Part shown: positions 55,267 through 64,000 of the stretch, one piece after another
Position numbering within the stretch: position 1 is the stretch's first letter
Layout: each line of letters begins with the position of its first letter
NCBI GenBank assembly: GCA_029168955.1
Contig: JAPDOI010000364.1
Location: forward strand, 62,001-126,000
Reading direction: 5' to 3'
DNA length: 64,000 nt
DNA from: Aplectana chamaeleonis
Lineage: Eukaryota > Nematoda > Chromadorea > Rhabditida > Cosmocercidae
Made by a program: the position numbers and the translations under genes
Notes under the pieces: generated by a model
The model's input: only the letters and a program-made list of their open reading frames with translations
The model's database searches: none
What the model was told of the DNA's origin: nothing

Positions 55267-55732
55267 CCCTGTCCCAAACGAGATGGCAAGCGTAGAGCCC
55301 AAAGAAGCAGCGCGCCGCCCTCTGCGTCTCTGACATTTTCGTATTTTTGGACGTTTTTTAACTTTCTCACAGCATTTTCTTACATACTCCATTGCTCTTT
55401 TGCGTTCCTTCCTCTCGAAATGCTCGTGATATTCACTCTCAATACATATTTTGTTCTTCACGTGGCAGGGAAAGTTTTTCAGGATATGGATAACAGGTCG
55501 GAGCGCACAGAGTCGTCTAACCCGTCGATTTCACCGTAAACTCGATACAACCGAGCTCTTTTAACTAGTCTGAAGCCATTATTTCACTTTATTGTTTGGT
55601 TGCAATCTCTATAGTGTCTCAGACAACTTTAACATCGATCCAGGTGCTTCAGATCGCTGATGATGTCAGAGACGCAGAGGGCGGCGCGCTGCTTCTTTGG
55701 ACTCTAGGCTTGCCATCTCGTTTGGGACAGGG
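55267..55732. mobile_element. TIR element with 75-bp ends (CCCTGTCCCAAAC)
   Basis: The left arm starts CCCTGTCCCAAACGAGATGG. It continues through GCAAGCGTAGAGCCCAAAGA and AGCAGCGCGCCGCCCTCTGC to GTCTCTGACAT. The right arm (55660-55732) is its near-exact complement. TATA flanks both ends, so a TA or TATA duplication is likely, pointing to a Tc1/mariner-type MITE. The centre is AT-rich and non-coding. Confidence 0.85.
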
Positions 55733-55739
55733 TATATTA

Positions 55740-56038
55740 GGATAATTCCGAGATCCGAAGAATTAGTTTGAGAGTAATAATCTATAAAGGACGCGAAAAT
55801 CGCGAGAACGCTTGGCCGCTTGCATTCTGACGAAAGTTCTTGAGCGGTATTGCACTTCTTGAAAGCAGTAGTGAAAGTTTGTGATACAGAATATGGACAA
55901 GATGATGTCAGTTCCAGTTTTGGAGTAAATGTGTGGGTGAATTGTGCAAACCTCTCGACGTAACCTGCAGACGATTGGACGGCGACCGACCCTATCGTGG
56001 AAACCAGAAAGTTTCAAAGCGTCTCGTTGTGTTTACAG
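55740..56038. other. Unassigned DNA, probably intron
   Basis: No repeat recognised. It ends in the acceptor tgtgtttacag of the exon at 56039. Confidence 0.4.
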
Positions 56039-56342
56039 TTCTCCTGCGAATCAGCGCTACCCACCCAACCACTCCGCCATTACTTCCATTCGCCGCCTCC
56101 AAGTAATACTTCTCCTTCCTGGTCTGTATGTAACTCATCAATCCTGAACCGAAGGTTAGTTGTCAATGTTCCGCTGGATCCCATCCGTCACCCCTCATCC
56201 AGCGGTTTCTAGTCCAGCATCCTTCGCGAAAGCCGAAGTCATGCGCGTTCCCCTAGGTGAGATGTCCTTAGCTGACGGTAGACTCCTTCCTCTTTTGGTT
56301 TCAGGTCAATCCTCCTCCCCTCCTCGTCTTCCCACCGATTGA
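56039..56342 (+). CDS. Three-exon 3' end of an unrecognised host gene
   Basis: Exons 56039-56154, 56213-56256 and 56305-56342 are separated by introns of 58 and 48 bp, with sites GTTAGT...TTTCTAG and GTGAGA...TTTCAG. The phases (2, then 1) match across both junctions, and the joined frame of 65 codons ends at TGA 56340-56342. The peptide is Ser/Pro-rich: CESALPTQPLRHYFHSPPPS, NTSPSWSVCNSSILNR, SPASFAKAEVMRVPLG, QSSSPPRLPTD. This composition suits a disordered C-terminal tail of a regulatory protein. Upstream exons are not certain; 50310-50377 has a compatible phase. No family is recognised. The agreement of two small introns with one frame makes chance unlikely. Confidence 0.6.
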
Positions 56343-58648
56343 CCCTCGCGTGTCACATCGACACTCATTAACGACTCCTCGCCTCACTACCATCGCAACC
56401 GGGTCATGCAAATACTGCATTGATCAGCTCATGCGTTATTGTTTGCGATTTTCTAGTTAATTACCGATCAAATATTGTGCTTGTACTCAGCCTCCGCTTG
56501 TTGAAGATCTCGTTTACAACTCTTCCGTCATAAAGCACAAACTGATGTCTTTTGTGGAAGACTACTATTAACCTATGTTTTCATTCGTATTCCAAGCTTC
56601 CAACATTATTCATGTTCTCAGTCTTTGGTGGTATTTTAAAGTAGTCTTAATTTTTTTTGCAAAAGTTAGTTGTCATTATATCTTGGTCAGATCCTCCCCG
56701 AAATTCTGTGATGAAGGTGGAGAATAAATTTATTAGAGAGGGAAGAATATTCATGCCGTCATTTGTGATTGCACTTTTGTATCGAGGTTTGCTTATGGTG
56801 AGCTAGCACTAACTGAAAGTTGGAAATTAGGGCACAAAATGCTTCAGTGCTAAGCTCACGTCAATATGATGGAGCGCTGCGGCCCAGCCCACTTCGAACT
56901 TCAATCGATGGGACCGTTTTTTGATAATAGATGTGACTAGTAGCCTTCACTTCAGCCGCGTGCATGCCGTTATCACCAACATTCAGTGCCACAATTGTCC
57001 GGGCGAAGCTTCCCTTCTGTAACTCGATGTTGCCTGCTCTTCCTTCAATTACCCTTGACACATAAACCATTGAAGGATGATTTTGGAACATCAATACATA
57101 ATACATTCTTTTAAAGACAGTGTTCATGATAAAATTCTTGGTCGAGTTTTCCTCAAGAATGTCATCTTTGGCGTATTTTCATGACCGTAGCATCGAAAAA
57201 AACGCTGAGAAACGTCGTAAAGTAGCGATTTTGAAGTAAATCTATGATTTTTTCGCGGTTGGTTGAACACCTTCTTAAAAAGATGGCGTTTTCACATTAG
57301 ATCAATAGATGATAGAACGAAACTCGACTCCGTGCGAAAACAGATTTTTTTTGCCAGGGACCACCCTGAACTCAATCTGGAGTTTCGAAAAGCGCTCCAT
57401 TGAGGGTTGTGATGAAGAAAATGAACCATTTTATGTTTTGAAATTTTATTCAATGCTTTTGGGTAAGAAAAAAGGCGAAAAAATCACTTTTTGTGACTGC
57501 AAAAATTTAGACATCTGCAGCCCAAACTTCGCCCTGGGGTGGGGGGTTATTTGGGACCCTGATCACGATTGTGAGGTTCGTTCTAAGTTGACCGGCAGAT
57601 TATAATAGTTTACTGTAGGAAATGAAATTTACCTACCGATTTCTACTGTCAGGGTCAGACAAACCGTGGTCCAGGAAGTATCTTGGCGAAACTACGTCCC
57701 CCCACACCATGGAAATCAAAATTTGTGAAAAATGCCATTCGGCAGTTTTTGCAATGAAATTTCTCAAAAAAAAAGTTTTTTAGTCAATTTTCTTAATTTA
57801 ATAATCACTGCATGCTTACCGATGATCCTCGGGGGGTGCAGTTTTGACTGGGTCTTTCTGAAGTTTCTGCGATTCCCGCGCTTCAAAGGTAGACCGACGT
57901 AGCTCGGTTTGGCTTTGGAACGCGGTAACTTTCGACGGCTCGCCGTAGTGCTATTTGGAATATTGCTCTTATGTACCTTAAGTTGAGGAGTTTGAGGTTT
58001 TGAGGGGTTTCAGATATCAGCTTGTACTAATGCTTACGGAGATTCTAATTTTTTTCAGAATTATTAAAATCTAAAGCTTTATTGGTGGGGGGAACGTTGT
58101 CTCGTCTACGAATTGAAGGAACAAAGCATTAATAGGCTCTATCAATTCATGTAGTAACTCACCTGAAAGCATGCCTTATAAGCTGAACCTGTGTAGAGAT
58201 GTTCTTCACTTGTACTGTTATAGAGATGATCATGTTCCCTTTGACTTCCTTCTTATGACAATATGTATGCCTTCCTTTTCGTGAGAACTTTCGTCATCCA
58301 ACTTTGTCAGAAGCTTTTGTTCCATCAAAAGCACCCCCTATTTTTATTTTTGACCCGAAATTTAGGCGTGCCCCCCCCCAAAAAAAAAAACTCTAATGGA
58401 AAATTTTTACGCTCGCTCCGTTTTCCTGCCGGATAACTTCCGCTTGACACTGCCTACTGTAATCTTCCGAGTATCGTACTACTTTTATCGCCATTGAAGT
58501 GCTTGCATGGTTGTATATCCGATTAACTAAAAGTGCTGTAATCGAGAGGTTTGATTGGAAGGGCGTTCTGCTCTTCTGGTGAGCCCTGATCCGGGTTTTC
58601 CTATCCACAAGTGGAGTCAGTACGGTTTTCAACTGGTTATCGGATTAC
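56343..58648. other. Probable 3' flank of the 56-kb gene and unassigned DNA
   Basis: A perfect octamer ATGCAAAT (POU-type site) lies at 56406-56413. AATAAA at 56724-56729 could be a distant polyadenylation signal. A lone AAGACAGTGTTCATGATAA near 57115 resembles a TTAA MITE end. The 98-codon ORF at 57309-57605 and the 88-codon minus ORF at 56861-57127 are unassigned. No other repeat is recognised. Confidence 0.35.
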
Positions 58649-59290
58649 TTGCTCAGAGTTTGCAGTCGCGTCCTCAAGTATGCGTGCTTGTTTTCTGTGC
58701 GTTGTGTTTCTTATCTCCAGACGCTCTGTAGAAATGTAAATCTCGTGCCGGGAAACCGTGTGGCCTTAGAGCCCCACTCACGTCCTCGCCTCCACAAAGC
58801 CGCTGTGTGTGCGAGAATCGGTGTCAATAGAGCGGTGGCAGGCAGTGTCGGCGTGGAGGCAGGGAGAATCATATGGCCCGCCCGCCGATTGGCTCTCGAC
58901 AACCAGCTGGACAGTTCACCTTCATTGACAGCGCATCTATGCATAGAGACATCTGATCAATTATCGATTGTAATAGACTCGGGAAGGACGGTTCAGCACG
59001 TGGTGATGTGTATATTGATCGCAATTTTCGGGTCTATAAGAGCGTGTTTCGTGGTATGGAGATCGATCGATCAATTGTCCGTCCCTGTCCGTCGTCGAAC
59101 CCCACTTGGTCTAGATTCGGCGCGACGGGACGATGAGGAGGCGCTCGCGTTGCTGCACGCAGACACACACGCGCACAGACCGTCACGAAGTTTGCCCCCG
59201 TCGATTAACGAATTTAGGACCAATATCTGCTGCTACTACTGCTCTTCACCTCCTTACACTTCCTATGCCAATCCATACCAGTTGAACTAA
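58649..59290 (+). other. Long unrecognised ORF or conserved regulatory DNA
   Basis: A 213-codon open frame ends in SSPPYTSYANPYQLN. An acceptor-like ttatctccag is at about 58710. The region is less AT-rich than its surroundings and free of repeats. It also has regulatory-looking words: GCCCGCCCGCCGATTGGCTC (a GC box next to an inverted CCAAT box, 58877-58896), TTGACAG, ATCAATTATCGATTG and ATCGATCGATCAATTG (homeodomain-type cores). I cannot tell coding from regulatory; the open frame could be chance at this base composition. Confidence 0.3.
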
Positions 59291-61349
59291 CGAAGTGCGC
59301 CACTAACTCAAACACTGCTCCTACTCTTCACCACCAAACCGGTATCCTCTCTTGACCTGATTAACCCAAGCTGGCATCTATTCATCAATATTAGATGTGC
59401 TCTCATGATGGATCATATGTACAAGGGCGTTCGGGTAGAAACGCAAGTTTTCATGCTGATTTCAAAATTTCATGCTAAAGGAGTATTTTATTCAATGATA
59501 TTTTGTCTGCAACTACCAGTTACACTTCAACAACGTTCTTGTAGAGAGTGGATCCTCTTCTTGTACAATTGAGCCGTTTGCGAGTAAGAGAAAAAGGCTA
59601 TCGAAGTTGTGAAGTTCCTTCCTGCCGAAGTGAGCTGTACCAAGCGGGAAGCGTGATAGTCGGAAGGTGTGAGATCTAGACTGATTTCCTCAATCTTCTG
59701 ACTGGCGACTTTCGCCATGTGCAGACGACACTGTCGTCGTTTAAAGCAGTTTCATCATAGACTTATCCACTCTCTGCCGACGAAGCGTCGTGTAAACTTA
59801 ATCGAGCTGTACCGAGTTTTAATGTGGACGTGACAGTTTGACATGTTATTGGACAGTTAGTTTGACAAGTTAGTTACAAGCAGTCGAGTCCTTTGGATTT
59901 TACCAAACACATAAGATAGCAAATTTTTTGTGCTAACCCGGCTTGTTGTCGCGAGTTTCGCCTGCTCACCAACGGAGAAACATTGTTTTTGTGAAGGAAT
60001 TAGCCAAAGAAACTCATTTTTGAACCGTAGCAAACCGAATCGGGAAAATCAATCGATCTTGCTTTCTCGGAGCATAATTTGGGCTAAGGCAGCGCGGAGA
60101 GCGTTATTGTAGTCACTGCTTATGTAGCACCCATTTTCCAAAACAATTAGCCTTTTCAAGCAAATGAGGGTGCTCGGCGAAGGTCGAATGGGAGCATTCG
60201 AGAGCGAAAACAAATTTGCGTATTGTCTGAAATGGATATTATGTTGGTGATGTTAGGGATATCCCCATTATATTAAGGGATTGTAATCATACCTACTGAC
60301 CCAGCAGTTAATGATTGTGGCCTTGTTACAACCTAAGAAACCGCGCCCCCCACGGCAATTCTGGGTAACCTACCGCACTCCACGGCCAATCTTTAAAACC
60401 AGGATTTTCGTTATGATTGAACCTGTATAAAACAATTTAGTTTGCCTCATATCTGCCCACTAATAATATAAATTCTTTTTAGTACAGGTTTTCCAGCTAC
60501 AGTGAAAACGAATATTTTCTCTGAAGAAACGGCTAAAAATCGAGGTCATGACGTGGGTGCGCAGTGTGGCCACGCGGTCTCGGAACAATAACAGATTGGG
60601 GGGTCGGAGAAAAATTTGCGCACAAGTCTCATCAATTTCGCCCACTACGGGGATTTTTATAAAATTTTGTATATAGGATTTCTACGAGGGTGCGAAACGA
60701 TCCCTAACTTTCCCCATGGGGTTGGACCCTCTGGGTGGCAAAATTCTGACGCGAGTGCAAAATTTTCCTTCGATCTTTATGTGTAATCGAGCCAGGTCTC
60801 TAAAGAGTGGGAAGCCACTCCCCAACTGTCACCATTAGGCTTGTTGCCAAATATTGAATTTGGGTGAAGACATATCAAGTTTTTATCGATGGGTTTTCAG
60901 CTAGTGGCCCTCATTCTAGTTGTAATGTACCTTCCTGCAGATTTGATTAACAGAAGTTTGTTCGCTCCGTGATTTTACATACGGTTTGTATCCAAACTCT
61001 GGGAAGCAGCGATGCAGCTGTTATCACGCTTTCTTGGGAGGTTGTTCCTCCATTTCTAACATCATGTTTTCTCAAAAAACAACTGTTCGACTTTTATCAT
61101 AAAGCTATGACAGCAGCGTCGTTTCTCCCCCCCATCCTGAGATTGACGATATATAGTTGGATCCCCTGTGTTTTAAAGGGCTTTATTCTGCCTTTTTATC
61201 CAATAATCATGTTTCCTACAATGCTAAAGAATTTATCCGTTTTGTGAACACTATCTTGGTGCCTAGGGCGAAATAATAGAATCAGTTTCATTAGAGGAGC
61301 GTGCATATGTGTTGTTCGTTGTCGTCAGGTTAACTTGTGACGTCCCGAC
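59291..61349. other. Unassigned DNA
   Basis: No gene, repeat or signal recognised. ORFs are at most 92 codons (60969-61247), without motifs. Confidence 0.45.
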
Positions 61350-61599
61350 CAGGGATGAGCGGAATAAAAATAGGAAATTTCGGAAATCGGGTTTCGGAAC
61401 AAAAATTTTTTTCGGGTTTCGGAAATCGGGCGCGAAACGCCTGAAAATGCGCGGAAATGCGGTTTTCGGAACGCGAAACGCTGAAGGATTCAGAAATCAT
61501 TTAGTCTTTTCTTACGTCCCACATGACCCGATATTTTCGCATTCCGCGGCGTTTTTTGCGGTTTTCGGAACGCGAAACGCGGAACTCCGCTCATCCCTG
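61350..61599. mobile_element. hAT MITE, 250 bp
   Basis: The ends are CAGGGATGAGCGGAATAAAA and, read inward, CAGGGATGAGCGGAGTTCCG. The flanks GTCCCGAC and GTCCCAAC match at 7 of 8 positions, an 8-bp target duplication. The interior has repeated TTTCGGAA(A/C)(T/G)CG words. ORFs through it on both strands are accidental. Confidence 0.92.
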
Positions 61600-61607
61600 G
61601 TCCCAAC

Positions 61608-62656
61608 CCTTTGAACGAAATATGGCCAATTATTATGTGTTTGAGCATGCAGCCGTCCGCCGACGTGGGTACAGCGGCCACTTGCCTTCGGGATGATGGG
61701 GCGCGTTACCATATGACGTTATAATCGTATAAGCTGAGTTTTCTGATTTCGACGTTATGCGGCGACGCAACGCAGCTATCGTGTCTTTCAGCCACCGAGG
61801 TTCTCATGCGCCTGTTTTGTCTGGTTTCTCATACCCTCCCATAAAATTCGACTTTTACTATCATATTGGAAAACCGTTAGGTCTTGAATCAGTTCGAAAG
61901 TTTTGAAGATAAGCATAGCTCTCTCGGCGTTATTCACTCTCTTCAACATGCGCCATGTCTTCAATTGAATATCGCAGAAACTCCTTAGAATGTTTGTTGC
62001 ACAGCTAGATGACATGCTTTTGCTGACGTTGATCGATTGTATTTCTGACGCATCGGAGTCGTTTTTGTCATATAGTCTGCTCCTTCGTCTGTGGATCAGT
62101 GAATCCAATATCGATTTCATGCCCCCAAGTTAGTCTTGTCATTCATTGCGAAGATATGGAACACATTCTTTGATCAACAGGATTAGAAGCTTCGGCTAGC
62201 CTCTGGCAATGATAGTTTTGGGCGCTCGAATTGTATGCATCTACTTTTTGCCTTTCTGCAATGTCGCTGCTGCCGTATTCTTCTTCTTATGCACTATGAT
62301 GTGTTCTCGCAAAAGTCATTCCACTTTATGCTCTTTCTGCGGCTTTCCAATACGGAGAATTTAGGATGCCTCAAAGGTTGGAAGCCGTCTGAAGGAATAC
62401 GGTAACTTGCTTTGTCCCGGGTTTCCAGCGTTATGGGCTTTTTGTGTGAATAAAGCGCAGCATCGCCATAACTCGCTACAAAACTAACGAACTCTATAGA
62501 ATGTTTGCGGAAACCTCGCAATCATATATTATAGCAGCGATTCTGACTCCAGCAATTCGTCGAATATTCCGCATTTTCCTCCGGAAATCCCGTGGATTAC
62601 AGGTCGACAGTGACAAATATCCGCTAGGATAACCATCTGGTTCACATTGATTGATA
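61608..62656. other. Unassigned DNA
   Basis: A 110-codon minus ORF at 61788-62120 includes SILDSLIHRRRSRLYDKNDS and looks somewhat protein-like, but no splice signals or family were found. Nothing else is recognised. Confidence 0.4.
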
Positions 62657-63895
62657 CCAGGTTGTTCAATAAGTTTTGTCGTTCGATAAGAAAAACACAA
62701 TTTCATGGTTCAAAATACATTTTATTATTCAGTATAATCTCCCTGAACATTAATACACTTGCCCCAACGATCCTCCAATCCGTGGATCCCATCCCTGAAG
62801 TGAGAATCCGGAAGGTCTGCAAAATACGCTTCAACAGCCGTTATGACCTCTTCATTTGATGAAAAACGCTTGCCACGCATAAATTTTTGAGTTCTGGAAA
62901 CAAGTGGAAGTCGCTGAGGGCCAAATCTGGTGAATACGGTGGACGCTCCAACAATTCGAACTTTAATTCATGGATTTTAGCCATTGTCAAAATGCAATTG
63001 TGACGCGGTGCATTGTCCTGATGGAAAAGGATTTTTTTCATCTGCAAACCGGGTCTTTTTTCACGATTTTTTCCATAAAGTGGTCTCAAATGTTGCAATA
63101 AAAATTGATTGTTCAACCAGTCTGCAAGTAATCCACGAACAAAATTCCTTTCGCATCCCAAAAAACTGATGCCATAAACTTCTTGGCCGACTTCCGGACA
63201 CGAACTCGTTTCGAAGCCGAACAACCAAGTTCACATCACTCTTTAGCCTCTTGTTTTGATTCAGGATCATGGTGATATACCCAAGTCTCATCCATAGTGA
63301 TAATTCGACACACAAAATCCACTTTATCTTGTTTGAAACGCTCCAAATGTGGCTGAGAAAGTCGCATTCGAATGTTTTTTGTTCCATTGTTAGCGAATGC
63401 GGCACCCATTGTGCACACAGCCTTCTAAAACCCAAAATTTCACTTAAAATATGGCTCACACTGCCTAATGAGATGTGCAGAGCCTCTACTAAATCTCTCT
63501 CAGTCAATCGACGATCTTCCAAAACCATATCCTATCGTATTTTGGCTATGATTTCTGGTGTTGATGCGCTTTTTGGACGTCCGTCATGTGGATCGTCTTC
63601 AAGGCTTGTACGACCACATTTGAATTCAGCAACCCATCTTTCTGCTGTTCTAATTGTAGGTGATCAATCATTATACACTTTAAACATTCGTTCGTGAATT
63701 TCTTTTGGGATATTCCATTGTTTCCATTGCTGTTACACGGTGACACTAAATGGTTTGTAAACAAAGAATGAATTGACAGATTGAAATGAAACTTCACATA
63801 CGTTCATATGAAGAGTGTACCAACAAAACAAAAAAATTTTGGGCTGGTAGCAACGCCCTCTCATATCGAACAACAAAACTTACTGAACAACCTGG
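62657..63895 (-). mobile_element. Mariner element, full length, 1239 bp
   Basis: The ends are CCAGGTTGTTCAATAAGTTT and, read inward, CCAGGTTGTTCAGTAAGTTT, with TA on both sides (62655-62656, 63896-63897). Length and ends fit a complete mariner. The minus strand carries the transposase as a broken gene (see 62790-63760). Confidence 0.95.
62790..63760 (-). pseudogene. Mariner transposase with several frameshifts and stops
   Basis: The N-terminal part near 63700-63550 reads RTAERWV-like and HDGRPKSAS-like sequence only across shifted frames. MVLEDRRLTERDLVEALHIS and LGSVSHILSEILGFRRLCA (helix-turn-helix region) are in one frame just after a TAG at 63535-63537. ITMDETWVYHHDPESKQ with the first catalytic Asp is in a second frame. 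ILFHQDNAPRHN and YSPDLALSDFHLF with the second and third Asp are in a third frame. All three residues of the DD34D triad are present, but three frames are needed. SPDLA is followed by LSDF where PSDF is usual. The copy is inactive, though not very old, since its TIRs are nearly intact. Confidence 0.93.
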
Positions 63896-64000
63896 TAGTG
63901 TTTGGAATAATCGCACTGCTATAGTTGATCGATGAGATTCAAAGTTTTACCCCGGAGAGTGGATCACCCAAGCGAACCAATGGCTCGCACGAAGCAAGAT

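Noticed and set aside
55044..55539. ORFs of 83-145 codons through YIHT/MYVC repeats
   Set aside because: They are translations of a CATA/CATG microsatellite and an adjacent TIR element.
1..64000. tRNA, 5S rRNA, spliced-leader RNA or telomere repeats
   Set aside because: No cloverleaf with A and B boxes, no rRNA-like core and no TTAGGC runs were found by eye. Scattered TTCGAAT words come from the tandem arrays, not tRNA B boxes.

Overview
The window looks like an intron-rich or intergenic stretch of an invertebrate eukaryote genome, most likely a nematode. The reasons are short introns (about 45-60 bp), 3' splice sites of the T-rich TTTCAG type, one first-exon-like ORF whose ATG lies two bases after such a site (the layout expected for spliced-leader trans-splicing), and a transposon load of mariner, Tc3-like, hAT, Harbinger-like, TTAA-flanked MITEs and CR1/Jockey-type LINE remains. 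No bacterial, organellar, tRNA or rRNA gene was seen. An arthropod or other ecdysozoan is not excluded.

Layout. 0-3.7 kb: unassigned sequence, a (TTA)n microsatellite and a dead CR1-like LINE. 3.7-6.6 kb: a repeat element (copy A) carrying a nested hAT that itself carries a TTAA MITE. 6.6-8.4 kb: unassigned DNA leading to a good first coding exon at 8237-8416. 8.5-11.1 kb: a TIR element holding a dead Jockey-like LINE. 13.2-16.7 kb: a hAT element with an exact 8-bp target duplication and nested insertions. 17.8-24.2 kb: a dead Tc3-like element, two 43-bp arrays, several hairpins and a MITE. 24.35-24.97 kb: a near-perfect inverted repeat around a candidate 52-bp exon. 25.1-28.1 kb: about 71 copies of a 42-bp satellite unit, nearly all with an intact palindromic TGACGTCA (CRE/ATF-type site). 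28-36 kb: sparse sequence with MITEs. 36.15-38.53 kb: copy B of the 3.7-6.6 kb element, inverted. 39-45 kb: MITEs and two Harbinger-like elements, one holding a LINE fragment. 45.7-50.4 kb: several candidate host exons on both strands among MITEs. 51.9-54.86 kb: a second 42-bp (2 x 21) array split by a hAT insertion. 56.0-56.35 kb: a well-formed three-exon 3' end of a host gene. 58.6-59.3 kb: an unrecognised long ORF or conserved regulatory-looking DNA. 62.66-63.9 kb: a complete but inactivated mariner.

How it fits together. Most of the sequence is layered transposons, and target-site duplications let the order of insertion be read in several places. Candidate plus-strand exons at 8.24, 24.66, 28.57, 50.31 and 56.04-56.34 kb have neighbouring phases that are partly compatible, so part of the window may be the introns of one or two large plus-strand genes. 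A minus-strand gene or gene pair lies at 48.3-48.9 kb. None of these host proteins is recognised. The striking non-coding theme is repeated birth of 41-43 bp tandem arrays (3.8, 6.5, 19.3, 23.9, 25-28, 36.4, 38 and 52-53.7 kb), several of them inside DNA transposons.
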